Below, one piece after another: positions 43,822 to 52,868 of a stretch of DNA of 64,000 nucleotides. Within the stretch, counting starts at the first letter, position 1. The number at the start of each line of letters is the position of its first letter. The notes under the pieces are model-generated. The model made no database searches and had not been told where the DNA came from. It was given only the letters and a program-made list of their open reading frames with translations. The position numbers were made by a program, and so were the translations under genes. Location: NCBI RefSeq assembly GCF_913777145.1, contig NZ_CAJYPS010000004.1, forward strand, positions 61,048 to 125,047, given 5' to 3'. This DNA is from an uncultured Roseateles sp. (GTDB lineage Bacteria > Pseudomonadota > Gammaproteobacteria > Burkholderiales > Burkholderiaceae_C).

Positions 43822-45216
43822 ATGCACAAATGGTTGGGGCAGGGCACGAATTGGTGTGTCCGAATTGGATTGGCCTTGATGGCGCTGGCCTATGGCGCGG
43901 GCGCGCAGGCATGGTCGGCGACGCGATTGCCGGAAATTACGATACCGGGGGGTGGTCCGCTGAGTGCCCAGGTGGACATCAACCGGGATGGCTACAAGGA
44001 TCTGATTTCGACCGCCCCCGGCGTCAACCATCGGGGCGTCGTGGAAGTCCGCTACGGCTCCAGCAAGGGCTTCAAGCAGAAGGCGGACTTCCACTATGAA
44101 GGGCCTATGGACTGGGCCCAGGTCGGCAGCAGTCCCATGGCGCTGGACGTCAATGGGGATGGTTGGCCCGATCTGATCGTCGGTGCCTATTCCTATTCGG
44201 GTGCAAGGCAGTATGCCGGGGCGATCCTGGTGTTCTTCGGTGGCCCCAACGGGTTTTCGCAAACGCCCTCGCAAATTATCGAGGGTCCCGAGGAAAATAG
44301 TTACTTCGGCTTCACGATGAAGTCATTGGGGGACTTCAACAGGGATGGATATGCCGACCTTGCCGTATCGGCCGATACCGACGGCGACACGCAAGGGCGA
44401 ATCTATGTCTATACGGGCAGTCCCAGCGGCCTGGTCTTGAAGTCGGACTCCACGCTGGCCTATCCCGGATTGTCCTGGTGGTACTTCGGACGCGCCTTCG
44501 ATACGGGAGATACCAATGGCGACGGCATTTTTGATGTGCTGGTCGGCGCGCCGACGGCCGCGGGACAGGGGCGGCCCGGGCTGGCCTTCCTTTTCAGGGG
44601 CAAGGCCACCGGCTATACGAACAAGTATGACGAGCTGATGGTGGCGCCCAACGAGGTGGCTGGCGCGGATCAGTGGGGATTGGCGGTCTCCATCCTCGGC
44701 GATGTCGACGGCGACGGATTCGCGGATATCGCGATCAGCGCACCGAACTATCTGCCGGCGGACAGCAATTCGGGAGACGTGGTCAGTCCGGGCCGGATCT
44801 TCGTCTACTACGGCTCGGCCGCAGGGTTCAACGCCTCGGGACGGACCCAGGTCATTGGCGCCCCGAATGCCGACGCCTTCGCCTTCTTCGGCGAGGTCAT
44901 GCTGGGACAGCGGGATTTCAATGGCGATGGCTATGCGGACCTGCTGGTCGGCGCGTCGATGCGTCAACGCGGTCTCATGGGCGATCAGCCCTTCCCGGGC
45001 TTTCTTTGGGTCTACACCGGCGGCCCCGGCGGCTTCACCAAGGCGCCCTACAAGCGCAGCGGCGCTCCTGGCAGTGTCGACGGCCTGGGTGCCATCTTCG
45101 ATGCCGCCGACGTGACCGGTGACGGCCAGATGGACATCATCACGGCCAATCCGGCGGCGCCCACCAATTCCCAGGGGCTGCTGCGGGTGTTCCGCGGTGC
45201 CAAGGGCCTGAAGTAA
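43822..45216 (+). CDS. Secreted FG-GAP beta-propeller protein
   Basis: 464 aa. A signal peptide ends near GAGAQAWS. About seven FG-GAP/VCBS-type blades follow, each with a calcium-binding loop such as DINRDGYKD, DVNGDGWPD, DFNRDGYAD, DTNGDGIFD, DVDGDGFAD and DFNGDGYAD. Such integrin-alpha-like propellers act in adhesion or extracellular binding. There is no PEP-CTERM or membrane anchor, so it is probably secreted or surface-associated by other means. Codon use is less GC-biased than in neighbouring genes, a hint of transfer. Confidence 0.9.
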   Translation: MHKWLGQGTNWCVRIGLALMALAYGAGAQAWSATRLPEITIPGGGPLSAQVDINRDGYKDLISTAPGVNHRGVVEVRYGSSKGFKQKADFHYEGPMDWAQVGSSPMALDVNGDGWPDLIVGAYSYSGARQYAGAILVFFGGPNGFSQTPSQIIEGPEENSYFGFTMKSLGDFNRDGYADLAVSADTDGDTQGRIYVYTGSPSGLVLKSDSTLAYPGLSWWYFGRAFDTGDTNGDGIFDVLVGAPTAAGQGRPGLAFLFRGKATGYTNKYDELMVAPNEVAGADQWGLAVSILGDVDGDGFADIAISAPNYLPADSNSGDVVSPGRIFVYYGSAAGFNASGRTQVIGAPNADAFAFFGEVMLGQRDFNGDGYADLLVGASMRQRGLMGDQPFPGFLWVYTGGPGGFTKAPYKRSGAPGSVDGLGAIFDAADVTGDGQMDIITANPAAPTNSQGLLRVFRGAKGLK

Positions 45217-45225
45217 GCAGCCTGT

Positions 45226-45257
45226 CGCCCCGGCCGGTGCGCAAGGCCGCCGGGGCG
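45226..45257 (+). terminator. Strong GC hairpin after the FG-GAP gene
   Basis: CGCCCCGGC (45226-45234) pairs with GCCGGGGCG (45249-45257), 10 bp after the stop codon, followed by AAATCTCTCC. It may attenuate or end transcription before the PEP-CTERM gene. Confidence 0.45.
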
Positions 45258-45268
45258 AAATCTCTCCG

Positions 45269-45970
45269 ATGGAACTCCTCATGAAGACACTCATGCACAG
45301 ATTCAGCGTGGCAGGCCTGGGCCTGCTGCTGGCCAGCTCGGCGGCCTGGGCCGACGGCCCACTACTGCAAGAAGGCTTTGACGGTCAGGGCCTGCCGGCC
45401 GGCTGGAGCGTCGCGAACTTCAGCGACTCGCCCGCGAGCGAGGGCTGGTTCCGGCCGGCCAGCCCAGATGACACCTTCAGCGCACAGGCGGGCGCCGCCA
45501 ACAGCTACATCGCGACCAGCGTGTTCGTCGGCGTCACCGACGCGAACGGCAATCCGACCGGGCGCATCGACGCGATGCTGGCCACGCCGGTGCTGTCGCT
45601 GGCCGATGCGACGGTCCTGAACTTCTCGACACGGACGCTGAGCGGCAATCCCTTCGGCGAGTCGCTGCACATCGGTGCCATCGTGGCGGGCTCCTTCGTC
45701 GAATTGCTGACCATCAATCCGGGCATGACCGTAGGGGGCTTCCCCGAGCAATGGACGTCCTATTCCGTGACGCTGCCGGCGCAGGGGGCGGGCATCACGG
45801 GACGCTACTACTTCGAGTACCTGATCCCCGACGCGCAGGTGGCCGGCAACTTCATCGGCCTGGACACGGTTTCGGTGAGCGCCGTGCCGGAGCCGGGCTC
45901 CGCGGGGCTGCTGCTGGCCGGCAGTGCGGTGCTGCTGGCCGGGCTGCGTCGCCGATCGCTGCGTGCCTGA
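45269..45970 (+). CDS. PEP-CTERM protein with choice-of-anchor J domain
   Basis: 233 aa; a start four codons later (45281, MKTLMHRF) is equally possible. The signal peptide ends near SSAAWA. The body (about 35-200) resembles the choice-of-anchor J beta-sandwich (LLQEGFDGQGLPAGWSVAN, then GEYS-like FNFSTRT-type strands and PEQWTSYSVTLP). The C-terminus is a PEP-CTERM signal: VPEPGSAGLLLAGSAVLLAG followed by LRRRS. Exosortase normally removes this tail when the protein is sorted to the surface. No exosortase gene is in this window. Confidence 0.88.
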   Translation: MELLMKTLMHRFSVAGLGLLLASSAAWADGPLLQEGFDGQGLPAGWSVANFSDSPASEGWFRPASPDDTFSAQAGAANSYIATSVFVGVTDANGNPTGRIDAMLATPVLSLADATVLNFSTRTLSGNPFGESLHIGAIVAGSFVELLTINPGMTVGGFPEQWTSYSVTLPAQGAGITGRYYFEYLIPDAQVAGNFIGLDTVSVSAVPEPGSAGLLLAGSAVLLAGLRRRSLRA

Positions 45971-46008
45971 GTGCGCGTCGGCGTCCATTCACCTCATCGA
46001 GATATCCC

Positions 46009-46467
46009 ATGAGAACGATTGCTCTGCTGCTGACCGCCCTTGGCGCGGTCTCCATGGCCCATGCCTGTGAGCTCTGCGAAACCCACAGCCCTCGGGCGAC
46101 GCTGACCCCGACTCAGCCCTCCGGCCAGGAGCCGGTCCAGTCGGACCCGCAGGCTCTGACCGTCGTGCGCGACCCCGAGACCGGCGCGCTGCGAGCGCCG
46201 ACCACCAGTGAGCAGGCAGCGCTGCAGGCCAAGGCCCGCATGGCGGCCAAGGTGGCGCCCAAGCCGCTGGTGCGGGCCTATGCCTCCGGTGCCCACAGCG
46301 CCCGGCTTCCGGCCGATCTGGCCAGCTACTCCGTGGCCACCCGCCTAGACGACGGTTCGATCGGCAGCGACTGCGTGCAGGGCCTGGACTCTGCCGTGCA
46401 GGCCATCCGCCCCGCGCAGCCCGCCGCTCTTGCCCGGCCGCAAGCCGTGAAGAAGGACGCCGAATGA
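46009..46467 (+). CDS. Post-PEP-CTERM-1 domain protein
   Basis: 152 aa from the ATG at 46009. A signal peptide ends near SMAHA, followed by CELC. The sequence VVRDPETGALRAPTTSEQAA and later YSVATRLDDGSIGSDCVQG match, as I recall it, the small post-PEP-CTERM-1 family found beside PEP-CTERM genes. The function is unknown. It overlaps the zincin gene by ATGA, so the two are co-translated and probably work together outside the cytoplasm. Confidence 0.8.
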   Translation: MRTIALLLTALGAVSMAHACELCETHSPRATLTPTQPSGQEPVQSDPQALTVVRDPETGALRAPTTSEQAALQAKARMAAKVAPKPLVRAYASGAHSARLPADLASYSVATRLDDGSIGSDCVQGLDSAVQAIRPAQPAALARPQAVKKDAE

Positions 46468-47972
46468 CCCCGCGTCTGGAGACCATCATGCCGACAAATC
46501 CTTCCGTCATCCGCTGGGCGGTGCTCGGCCTGTCCCTGGGGCTGTCCCTGGGGCTGGCGCCTGTCCGCACCCAGGCGGCCACCATTGAAGTCCAGAACCG
46601 GGACAGGCCGGGCGTGGGTTTCAATGACCCCACGCCGGTGGAACCCGTCGGCGGCAACCCCGGCCGCACACTGGGCGAACAGCGCATGAATGTCTACCGC
46701 TACGTCGCCGGCATCTGGGAGCGGGCGATCGACAGTCCGATCAAGATCACGGTCAGCGCGGGATGGGAGCCGCTGGACTGCAACGCCACCGGCGCGGTGC
46801 TGGGCAGCGCGATGCCCTACAACGTCTGGTATGACTTCCCGGGAGCCCCGGTGGCGGGCACCTGGTATCCGCAGGCGCTGGCCAACAGGCTCAGCGGCCG
46901 CAGCCTGACCGACTATTACGGCCAGCAGGATGACGGTTCGGGTTATGGCAACGTCGACATCAAGACGCAGTTCAATATCAATCTGGGCGCAACCGGCTGC
47001 CTGACCGGCACCAAGTTCTATCTGGGCCTGGATGGTCAGGCGGGTGACCAGATCAACTTCGCCATCACGCTGCTGCACGAGCTGGGCCATGGCCTGGGCT
47101 TCTCGCTGCTGACCACCAATCCGTCCTCCGGCGCGCGCTTCATGGGGATTCCCAGCATTTGGGAAGCGTTCATGTACGACAGCACGGTCGGCAAGACCTG
47201 GCTGGCGATGGAAGACTGGGAACGCTCGTACTCGGCGATGACGCCGCTCAAGCTGGGCTGGTCCGGCGCCAACGTGGCCGCCGCGGTCCCTCAGGTGTTG
47301 ACCTTTGCCATGCTGCCGGCGCTGCAGGTCAGCGGATCCGGCGCGGGCTCGGCGGCGGGGCTCAAGCAACTGGGTCTTGCCGACTTCGGTCCGGCGCTGG
47401 GCCCCACGCCGGTCACGGGCGTGGTCGTCCGCGTGACGGACCAGGTCAACGGCACGGGCCTGGCCTGCACGCCGCTCAGCAGCGCGAACGCGATCCAGGT
47501 CAGCGGACGCATTGCATTGATCGATCGGGGAGGGTGCCCCTTCGTCCAGAAGGTGAAGAACCTGCAGTTGGCCGGCGCCAAGGCGGTGATGGTCGCCGAC
47601 AACGTGGTGGAGCCTATCGCCGACATGACCGGCAGCGACTCGACGATCACGATCCCGTCGGTTCGCATCCTCAAGGTGGACGGCGATGCGATCAAGGCGG
47701 CGTTGCTGAACCGGGTACGCGGCAAGGCCGCACCGGAGGTGCTGGCGTCCCTGTCTGCTGCCGTGACCGGTCAGTACGCCGGCACCGACTCGGCGGGGCG
47801 TCCCTTGCTGTACACCCCGGCGGCGTTCTCGCCCGGCTCCTCGGTCTCCCACTGGGACACCACGCTGACGCCCAACATGCTGATGGAGCCCTTCATCTCG
47901 CCCAACCTGACGACGACGCTCACGGCCCCCAAGGACCTGACGCTGCCGCTGCTCAAGGACATCGGCTGGTGA
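46464..47972 (+). CDS. Secreted zincin-like metalloprotease with PA domain
   Basis: 502 aa. The signal peptide ends near VRTQAAT. The zinc-site motif is LLHELGHGLGFSLL (HExxHxxGF), but the usual third His directly after the Gly is absent; a downstream Asp or His could replace it. A protease-associated (PA) domain follows at about 320-410 (RIALIDRGGCPFVQKVKNLQ, AGAKAVMVADN). The end NMLMEPFI plus LTLPLLKDIGW is typical of these secreted zincins. Its coupling to the post-PEP-CTERM-1 gene suggests a role in surface or matrix protein processing. Confidence 0.88.
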   Translation: MTPRLETIMPTNPSVIRWAVLGLSLGLSLGLAPVRTQAATIEVQNRDRPGVGFNDPTPVEPVGGNPGRTLGEQRMNVYRYVAGIWERAIDSPIKITVSAGWEPLDCNATGAVLGSAMPYNVWYDFPGAPVAGTWYPQALANRLSGRSLTDYYGQQDDGSGYGNVDIKTQFNINLGATGCLTGTKFYLGLDGQAGDQINFAITLLHELGHGLGFSLLTTNPSSGARFMGIPSIWEAFMYDSTVGKTWLAMEDWERSYSAMTPLKLGWSGANVAAAVPQVLTFAMLPALQVSGSGAGSAAGLKQLGLADFGPALGPTPVTGVVVRVTDQVNGTGLACTPLSSANAIQVSGRIALIDRGGCPFVQKVKNLQLAGAKAVMVADNVVEPIADMTGSDSTITIPSVRILKVDGDAIKAALLNRVRGKAAPEVLASLSAAVTGQYAGTDSAGRPLLYTPAAFSPGSSVSHWDTTLTPNMLMEPFISPNLTTTLTAPKDLTLPLLKDIGW

Positions 47973-48006
47973 GCGCCGCCCAACCCCATACGACTGGAGA
48001 TTTTCC

Positions 48007-48678
48007 ATGAAACTGCCTTACTTCGCCGGGCGTGGCCTGGTGTGCGGGACGCTGCTGCTGGGTCTGAACCTCGCGCATGCCGACATCACGATGATTTCCG
48101 ACGCGTCCGCGTTCAACGCGGCCATCACGTCCGCGGGCATCGAGACCTTCTTCGGGGTCGCGCAGGACGCGGCCAGCAGCAGCCCGATGTATCGGCGCAC
48201 GCAGCTGGGAACGACCTACACCTACCAGGCCCAGGCTTCGACCTCCAGCCTGCTGGGCGCGGGCACGGACGACGACAGCTGGCTGACCGCCAATGTCGCG
48301 ACGGACGTGATCACGTTCTCCAACTTCAGCGCGGGCATCACGGCCTTCGGCGGCAACTTCTTCGGCAGCGACTTCAACGGGCAATACGCCCACGGCGACG
48401 TGAGCCTGTCGGTCACCGATGCGAGCGGAGCGACGTTCACGCAGACGCTCACCGATGCTTCCCCGCTCAGCTTCCTGGGCTTTGTGTCCAACGGTCCGCA
48501 GATCGTGTCGGTCAGCCTGTGGTCGACGCCACTGCCCTCGGGTGATTCGCTCTGGCCCACGGCGCGCCAGCTGGTGTTCGGTCAGTCTGTCTCGGCCGTG
48601 CCCGAGCCGGCGTCGGCCTTGCTGCTGGTGCTCGGCCTGGGCGGCCTGGGGCTGCTCGCCAGGCGGCGAGCGGCCTGA
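48007..48678 (+). CDS. PEP-CTERM sorting-domain protein
   Basis: 223 aa. The signal peptide ends near LNLAHA. The body is Ser/Thr/Ala-rich beta structure with FSAGITAFGGNFFGSDFNG, like other PEP-CTERM exported proteins of unknown function. The C-terminus has VPEPASALLLVLGLGGLGLL followed by ARRRAA, a clear PEP-CTERM signal. It follows the zincin gene by 34 bp on the same strand, so it probably ends the same operon. Confidence 0.9.
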   Translation: MKLPYFAGRGLVCGTLLLGLNLAHADITMISDASAFNAAITSAGIETFFGVAQDAASSSPMYRRTQLGTTYTYQAQASTSSLLGAGTDDDSWLTANVATDVITFSNFSAGITAFGGNFFGSDFNGQYAHGDVSLSVTDASGATFTQTLTDASPLSFLGFVSNGPQIVSVSLWSTPLPSGDSLWPTARQLVFGQSVSAVPEPASALLLVLGLGGLGLLARRRAA

Positions 48679-48718
48679 ATGCGGGGCCGGGCAGGCGTCT
48701 TGACGGCGCCAGCCCGGT

Positions 48719-50173
48719 TCAGCGACCGATCAGGCGCCTCAGCCACGGCCGCAGCCCGAACAGCACGGCGCCCATCACCACGCTGCCCACGCCCAGCTGC
48801 GTGAACAGCGTGGCGTAGGCCGCGTTGGTGCTGAGCGCCGAGCCGTCCACCGGCTGCTCCACCATGCCGGAGAAGTCGCCCGCGAACAGCGACGCAAGAC
48901 CCGTCACCAGCATCCAGCTGCCCATCATGATGCCCTGGTACTGCTTGGGCGCGAGGCGGCCGATCATCGCGTAGCCCACCGGCGAGATCAGCAGCTCGCC
49001 CACGCTTTGCAGCACGTAGCTGAGGAACAGCCAGGAGAAGTCCGAGCGGCCGGTGGCCGGGTCGGCGAAGTGGATGCCCAGCGGCAGCGCCAGAAACCCG
49101 AGGCCCATCAGCAGCAGCGAGGCGGCGAACTGCTGCGGGATGTCCACCGGCCAGCCGCGTGCGCGCCAACGCGCGAACAGCGCGGCCAGCAGCGGGCCGC
49201 CGATCACGATGACCACGGTGTTGATGTTCTGCACCCATTGCGGCGCCACCGGCACGCCCCAGACATTCATCCACACATTGCCGACCGCGAACAGCTGCAG
49301 GCCGCTGGGCGCCATCTGGTAGAGCGACCAGAACACCAGCGAGCCCAGCGCGAGCACCAGGTAGGCCTGCATGCGGCGCTTCTCGTCGGGCACGGGGTGG
49401 CGCAGCGTCAGCACCAGCAGCGCCAGGCCCACGGCGCCGCACAGCGCCTTCATGCCTATGGCGGTGTCGCCGGGGCGCTGCAGCAGCCCGGCCAGCAGCG
49501 GCACCAGGCCCACCAGCACCGCGCAACCCACCGCGAAGCGGCCCCAGAAGGCCGCGCCGCGGTGCAGTGTCAGCGGCGTGTCGCGGTCCGCGAGCGTGCG
49601 CCAGAACAGCAGCGCCAGCACGATGGCCATTGCATTGCCCAGCGTGGCGAACCAGAAGATGTGGCCGTAGAGCTCGTCCAGCTGGTAGTGGCCGGCCACC
49701 GTGAAGCCGATGAAGAAGCCCACGTTCATGCCGGCGTAGTTCCACAGGAAGGCGGCCTCGCGGCGGTCGTCCTCCGGCGCGAAGCGCTGGGTCAGCATCA
49801 TGTTGATGCAGGTGACATTGAGGCCGCTGCCGGTCAGGAACAGCGACAGGCCCCAGTACAGCCCGGCCAGCGAGCCGCCGGCGATTGCGCCGCAGCCCAG
49901 CACCTGCAGCAGCATGCCGCCGACAAACAGGTTGCGGTTGCTCAGAAACCGCCCGCCCAGGTAGCCGCCGAACAGGTGCAGCCCGTAGTTGAAGGCGCCG
50001 AACAGGCCCATCATCAGCGTGGCCTGGTCGTTGTTGAAGCCCAGGCGCCGGGTCGCGTAGAGCACCAGCGTGGATTGCAGCACCGCGAACCCCAGGGTCG
50101 CGAAGATCTGCACCATGAAGAGCACGGCCGATCCCTCGGGGATGCGGGCCTGGAGTCGTTGCAGTCGGTTCAT
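48719..50173 (-). CDS. POT/PTR-family oligopeptide transporter
   Basis: 484 aa from the ATG at 50173. About 12-14 membrane helices are present. Family motifs include FGAFNYGLHLFGGYLGGRFL, the region after helix 5 (LWNYAGMNVGFFIGFTVAG) and LLISPVGYAMIGRLAPKQYQ. POT proteins import di- and tripeptides with protons. The usual ExxER motif at helix 1 is not obvious, as in the DtpD-like subgroup. It starts 52 bp downstream of the cfa gene and may share its transcript. Confidence 0.9.
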   Translation of the reverse strand: MNRLQRLQARIPEGSAVLFMVQIFATLGFAVLQSTLVLYATRRLGFNNDQATLMMGLFGAFNYGLHLFGGYLGGRFLSNRNLFVGGMLLQVLGCGAIAGGSLAGLYWGLSLFLTGSGLNVTCINMMLTQRFAPEDDRREAAFLWNYAGMNVGFFIGFTVAGHYQLDELYGHIFWFATLGNAMAIVLALLFWRTLADRDTPLTLHRGAAFWGRFAVGCAVLVGLVPLLAGLLQRPGDTAIGMKALCGAVGLALLVLTLRHPVPDEKRRMQAYLVLALGSLVFWSLYQMAPSGLQLFAVGNVWMNVWGVPVAPQWVQNINTVVIVIGGPLLAALFARWRARGWPVDIPQQFAASLLLMGLGFLALPLGIHFADPATGRSDFSWLFLSYVLQSVGELLISPVGYAMIGRLAPKQYQGIMMGSWMLVTGLASLFAGDFSGMVEQPVDGSALSTNAAYATLFTQLGVGSVVMGAVLFGLRPWLRRLIGR

Positions 50174-50225
50174 GGGGGCCGGATTGTGGCGCCGCCGCGC
50201 CGCCGGCCCTTGCAGCAGGGCGTCT

Positions 50226-51413
50226 TCAGCCGGCCGGCCGGTAGGAGCGGTAGGGCCCATGGCGCTGCGGCGAGCTCAGCACCAGCTGCCACAGCTGGCC
50301 CTGGCGCGAGCGGAAGAAGCCGGCGCAGCACAGCAGGTAGTAGCGCCACATGCGCGCGAAGCGCTCGCCGTAGTGGGCCGACAGCTCGGGCCACGCGGCC
50401 TCGAAGCGCTGGTGCCAGGCCATCAGCGTGAGGTCGTAGTCGGTGCCGAAGTTGTGCCAGTCCTCGATGACGAAGCGGCCCTCCAGCACGCGCGCCAGCT
50501 CGCCCGGCGCGGGCAGGCGGCCGTTGGGGAAGACGTGGCGGTCTATCCAGGGATCGGTGCGGTGGGCCTGGCGGTCCACGCCTATGGTGTGCAGCAGGAA
50601 CAGACCTTCCGGGGCGAGCAGCCGGCGCGCGGTGTCGAAATAGGTGCGGTAGTTCTTGGGGCCCACATGCTCGAACATGCCCACCGACACGATCTTGTCG
50701 AAGCGGCCCTGCAGCGAGCGGTAGTCCTGCAGCAGCAGCGTGACCGGCAGGCCGGCACAGCGCGCCTGCGCCAGCGCGAGCTGTTCGCGGCTGATGGTGA
50801 TGCCGGTGACCTTCACGCCATGGTGCTCGGCCGCATAGCGCGTCAGCCCGCCCCAACCGCAGCCTATGTCCAGCAGCGTCTCGCCGGGGCGCAGCTGCAG
50901 CTTGCGGCAGATCATGGCCAGCTTGTGCTCCTGCGCCTGTTCCAGGTCTTGCGCGTGCTCCCAGTAGGCGCAGGAATAGATCATGCGGGAGTCCAGCATG
51001 CGCTCGAAAAGGTCGTTACCGGCGTCGTAGTGGTGCTCGCCCACCTGGTGGGCGCGGGCCACGGACTGCAGGTTGAAGAAGCGCTGGCGCAGGTTCTCCA
51101 GCAGCAGGAAGCCGCGCGCCAGACCGGAGGCGCGGTGTTCGATGTCGGTGCGCAGCAGGCGCTCGAACAGCAGGTCCAGGCGCTCGCAGTCCCAGTCGCC
51201 ATCCACATAGGCCTCCCCCGCGCCCAGCGACCACTGCGTCAGCAGCCGCTGGTAGAGCCGCGGGTGGTGCACCTGCAGGTCCCAGGGGCGGCCGCCGTTG
51301 ATGCGCACATCGGCGCGGGCCAGCAGCTCGCGCAGCAGCGCGGGGGCGGCGGCGGCCGGCGGGCGAGCGGCCGGCGTTTCGGGTGAGGTCAGCGTGGCGG
51401 GGTCGTAGGCCAT
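50226..51413 (-). CDS. cfa: Cyclopropane-fatty-acyl-phospholipid synthase
   Basis: 395 aa from the ATG at 51413 with AGGAGAT upstream. The SAM-binding motif is LLDIGCGWGGLTRYAAEHHG. Before it lies the substrate and bicarbonate region (HYDAGNDLFERMLDSRMIYS), and VSVGMFEHVGPKNYRTYF follows. The enzyme adds a methylene group from SAM to unsaturated fatty acids in membrane phospholipids, typically under stress or in stationary phase. Length fits the family. On the upstream side lies the palindromic element. Confidence 0.95.
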   Translation of the reverse strand: MAYDPATLTSPETPAARPPAAAAPALLRELLARADVRINGGRPWDLQVHHPRLYQRLLTQWSLGAGEAYVDGDWDCERLDLLFERLLRTDIEHRASGLARGFLLLENLRQRFFNLQSVARAHQVGEHHYDAGNDLFERMLDSRMIYSCAYWEHAQDLEQAQEHKLAMICRKLQLRPGETLLDIGCGWGGLTRYAAEHHGVKVTGITISREQLALAQARCAGLPVTLLLQDYRSLQGRFDKIVSVGMFEHVGPKNYRTYFDTARRLLAPEGLFLLHTIGVDRQAHRTDPWIDRHVFPNGRLPAPGELARVLEGRFVIEDWHNFGTDYDLTLMAWHQRFEAAWPELSAHYGERFARMWRYYLLCCAGFFRSRQGQLWQLVLSSPQRHGPYRSYRPAG

Positions 51414-51769
51414 GAGGCGGATCTCCTGCGATGAGCTGCTGCCCCCGGCCGGCAGGCCGGGCGACGTCACCGGGCCAGTGTGCGCCCGCCCGCCGGACGT
51501 TGCCGGCGCGGCGGCACAAAGGCCTCGTCAGCGCTTTTGTATCCTGGCCGCTGGCTGGGCGCCAGGTCTTGAGGGCTAGGACCTGTTAACCCTACGGTAG
51601 TAGGTCGCGAAGGCCGGCCGCGAGCGGCCAGCCTTCCCTTCGGGTTGCGGCCAGAAAGCCCGCGCGCGGCGTTGCGAAGCTTCGCTTGGTGCCTCCCAAG
51701 CTTTGTTTCGCGTCTTGCTCGCGGGCTTTCTGGCCACAACGCGGCCTGCTGCCGTCGTGTTAACAGACC
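51414..51769. other. Intergenic stretch upstream of cfa
   Basis: No gene is seen. The part near cfa (51414-51574) should hold the cfa promoter; on the minus strand GATACAAA near 51532-51541 is a possible -10 region. The rest is occupied by the palindromic repeat at 51575-51774. Confidence 0.5.
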
Positions 51770-51774
51770 CTAGG
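51575..51774. repeat. About 200-bp palindromic intergenic element
   Basis: The ends (51575-51604 and 51745-51774) are 30-bp inverted repeats matching at 23 positions, both containing CTGTTAAC. Inside, GGCCAGAAAGCCCGCG (51649-51664) is perfectly repeated inverted at 51720-51735. The centre pairs GCGAA with TTCGC and CTTGG with CCAAG. The whole can fold into one long imperfect hairpin. The right end contains the stop codon of the proline racemase gene and the same core string as the copy at 15.35 kb. There is no coding capacity, so a MITE- or REP-like element is likely. Confidence 0.8.
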
Positions 51775-52705
51775 CCAGACCCCAGCCGAAAGGATCGGCC
51801 GGGTCTATCAGCAGCCGGGCCTCGGCGGTGATGAAGGCACGGCCCTGCACCGTGGGCGTGATGGGCCCGGCCGGGGCGCCCTCGTACCAGGCCTCGAACA
51901 CGCTGCCTATCACGCTGGCCTGGCGCCAGACCTGGCCGGGCGCCAGCTCGCCGCGGGCCGCCAGGCAGGCCAGCTTGGCGCTGGTGCCGGTGCCGCAGGG
52001 CGAGCGGTCGTACTCCTGGCCCGGGCACAACACGAAGTTGCGGCTGTCGGCGCCGGCGTCGTCGGCGGCGAACAGCTCGATGTGGTCGATCTCGGCGCCG
52101 TCGGCGCCGCGGTGGCCCTGGGCATGCAGTGCCGCGCGCACCGCGGCCGCATAGGTCACCAGGCTGGCCACGTGGCCGGGGCCCACGACCTGGCCGTGGT
52201 CGGCGCACAGGAAGAACCAGTTGCCGCCCCAGGCGATGTCGCCATGCACCACCTGGCCGTCGGGCAGCGTGACCGCCACATCGGCCGCCAGCCGGTAGGC
52301 GGGCACATTGCGCACGCTGACCCGGCCGTCGGCGTGCAGCGTGGCCACCACCTCGCCCACCGGGGTTTCGATCACATGGACGCCGGGGCTCATGCGGCCC
52401 AGGTGGGCCAGCGTGGCGACCAGGCCTATGGTGCCGTGGCCGCACATGCCCAGGTAGCCGCTGTTGTTGAAGAAGATCACGCCGGCCGCGTGGCGCGGGT
52501 CGGCCGGCTCGCACAGCAGCGCGCCCACCAGCACGGCGCTGCCGCGCGGCTCCAGCAGCGTCGCGCGGCGCCAGCGATCATGCTCGCGCGCCAGCCGTTC
52601 GCGGCGCTGAGCCAGCGGGCCGCGGCCCAGGTCGGGGAAGCCGGCGAGCACCACGCGGGTGGGCTCGCCGCCGGTGTGGGAGTCGATGATCTGCAGGCTT
52701 TGCAT
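51770..52705 (-). CDS. Proline racemase / 4-hydroxyproline epimerase family protein
   Basis: 311 aa from the ATG at 52705. Both catalytic cysteines are present: MCGHGTIG in the first half and [10 protein letters not shown] in the second, so it should be an epimerase or racemase rather than the Cys-to-Thr dehydratase form. The N-terminus [14 protein letters not shown] is typical of 4-hydroxyproline 2-epimerases. The usual catabolic partners (oxidase, dehydratase) are not nearby. The stop codon lies in the palindromic element. Confidence 0.92.
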   Translation of the reverse strand: MQSLQIIDSHTGGEPTRVVLAGFPDLGRGPLAQRRERLAREHDRWRRATLLEPRGSAVLVGALLCEPADPRHAAGVIFFNNSGYLGMCGHGTIGLVATLAHLGRMSPGVHVIETPVGEVVATLHADGRVSVRNVPAYRLAADVAVTLPDGQVVHGDIAWGGNWFFLCADHGQVVGPGHVASLVTYAAAVRAALHAQGHRGADGAEIDHIELFAADDAGADSRNFVLCPGQEYDRSPCGTGTSAKLACLAARGELAPGQVWRQASVIGSVFEAWYEGAPAGPITPTVQGRAFITAEARLLIDPADPFGWGLA

Positions 52706-52868
52706 GCGAGAGCAGGGCCTTGGGGCGCCTCGGTGGGGTAGCGTGTCGCCCATCATGCCTGGGCCGGCACCTGCACGAGCTGGCCGGGTTTGTGGCGCTT
52801 TTCCGGTCTTTGGATCGCCACGGTGGCCTTCACCATGGGCCTTCCTTCCAGCCTCAGCGAGGTGATGC

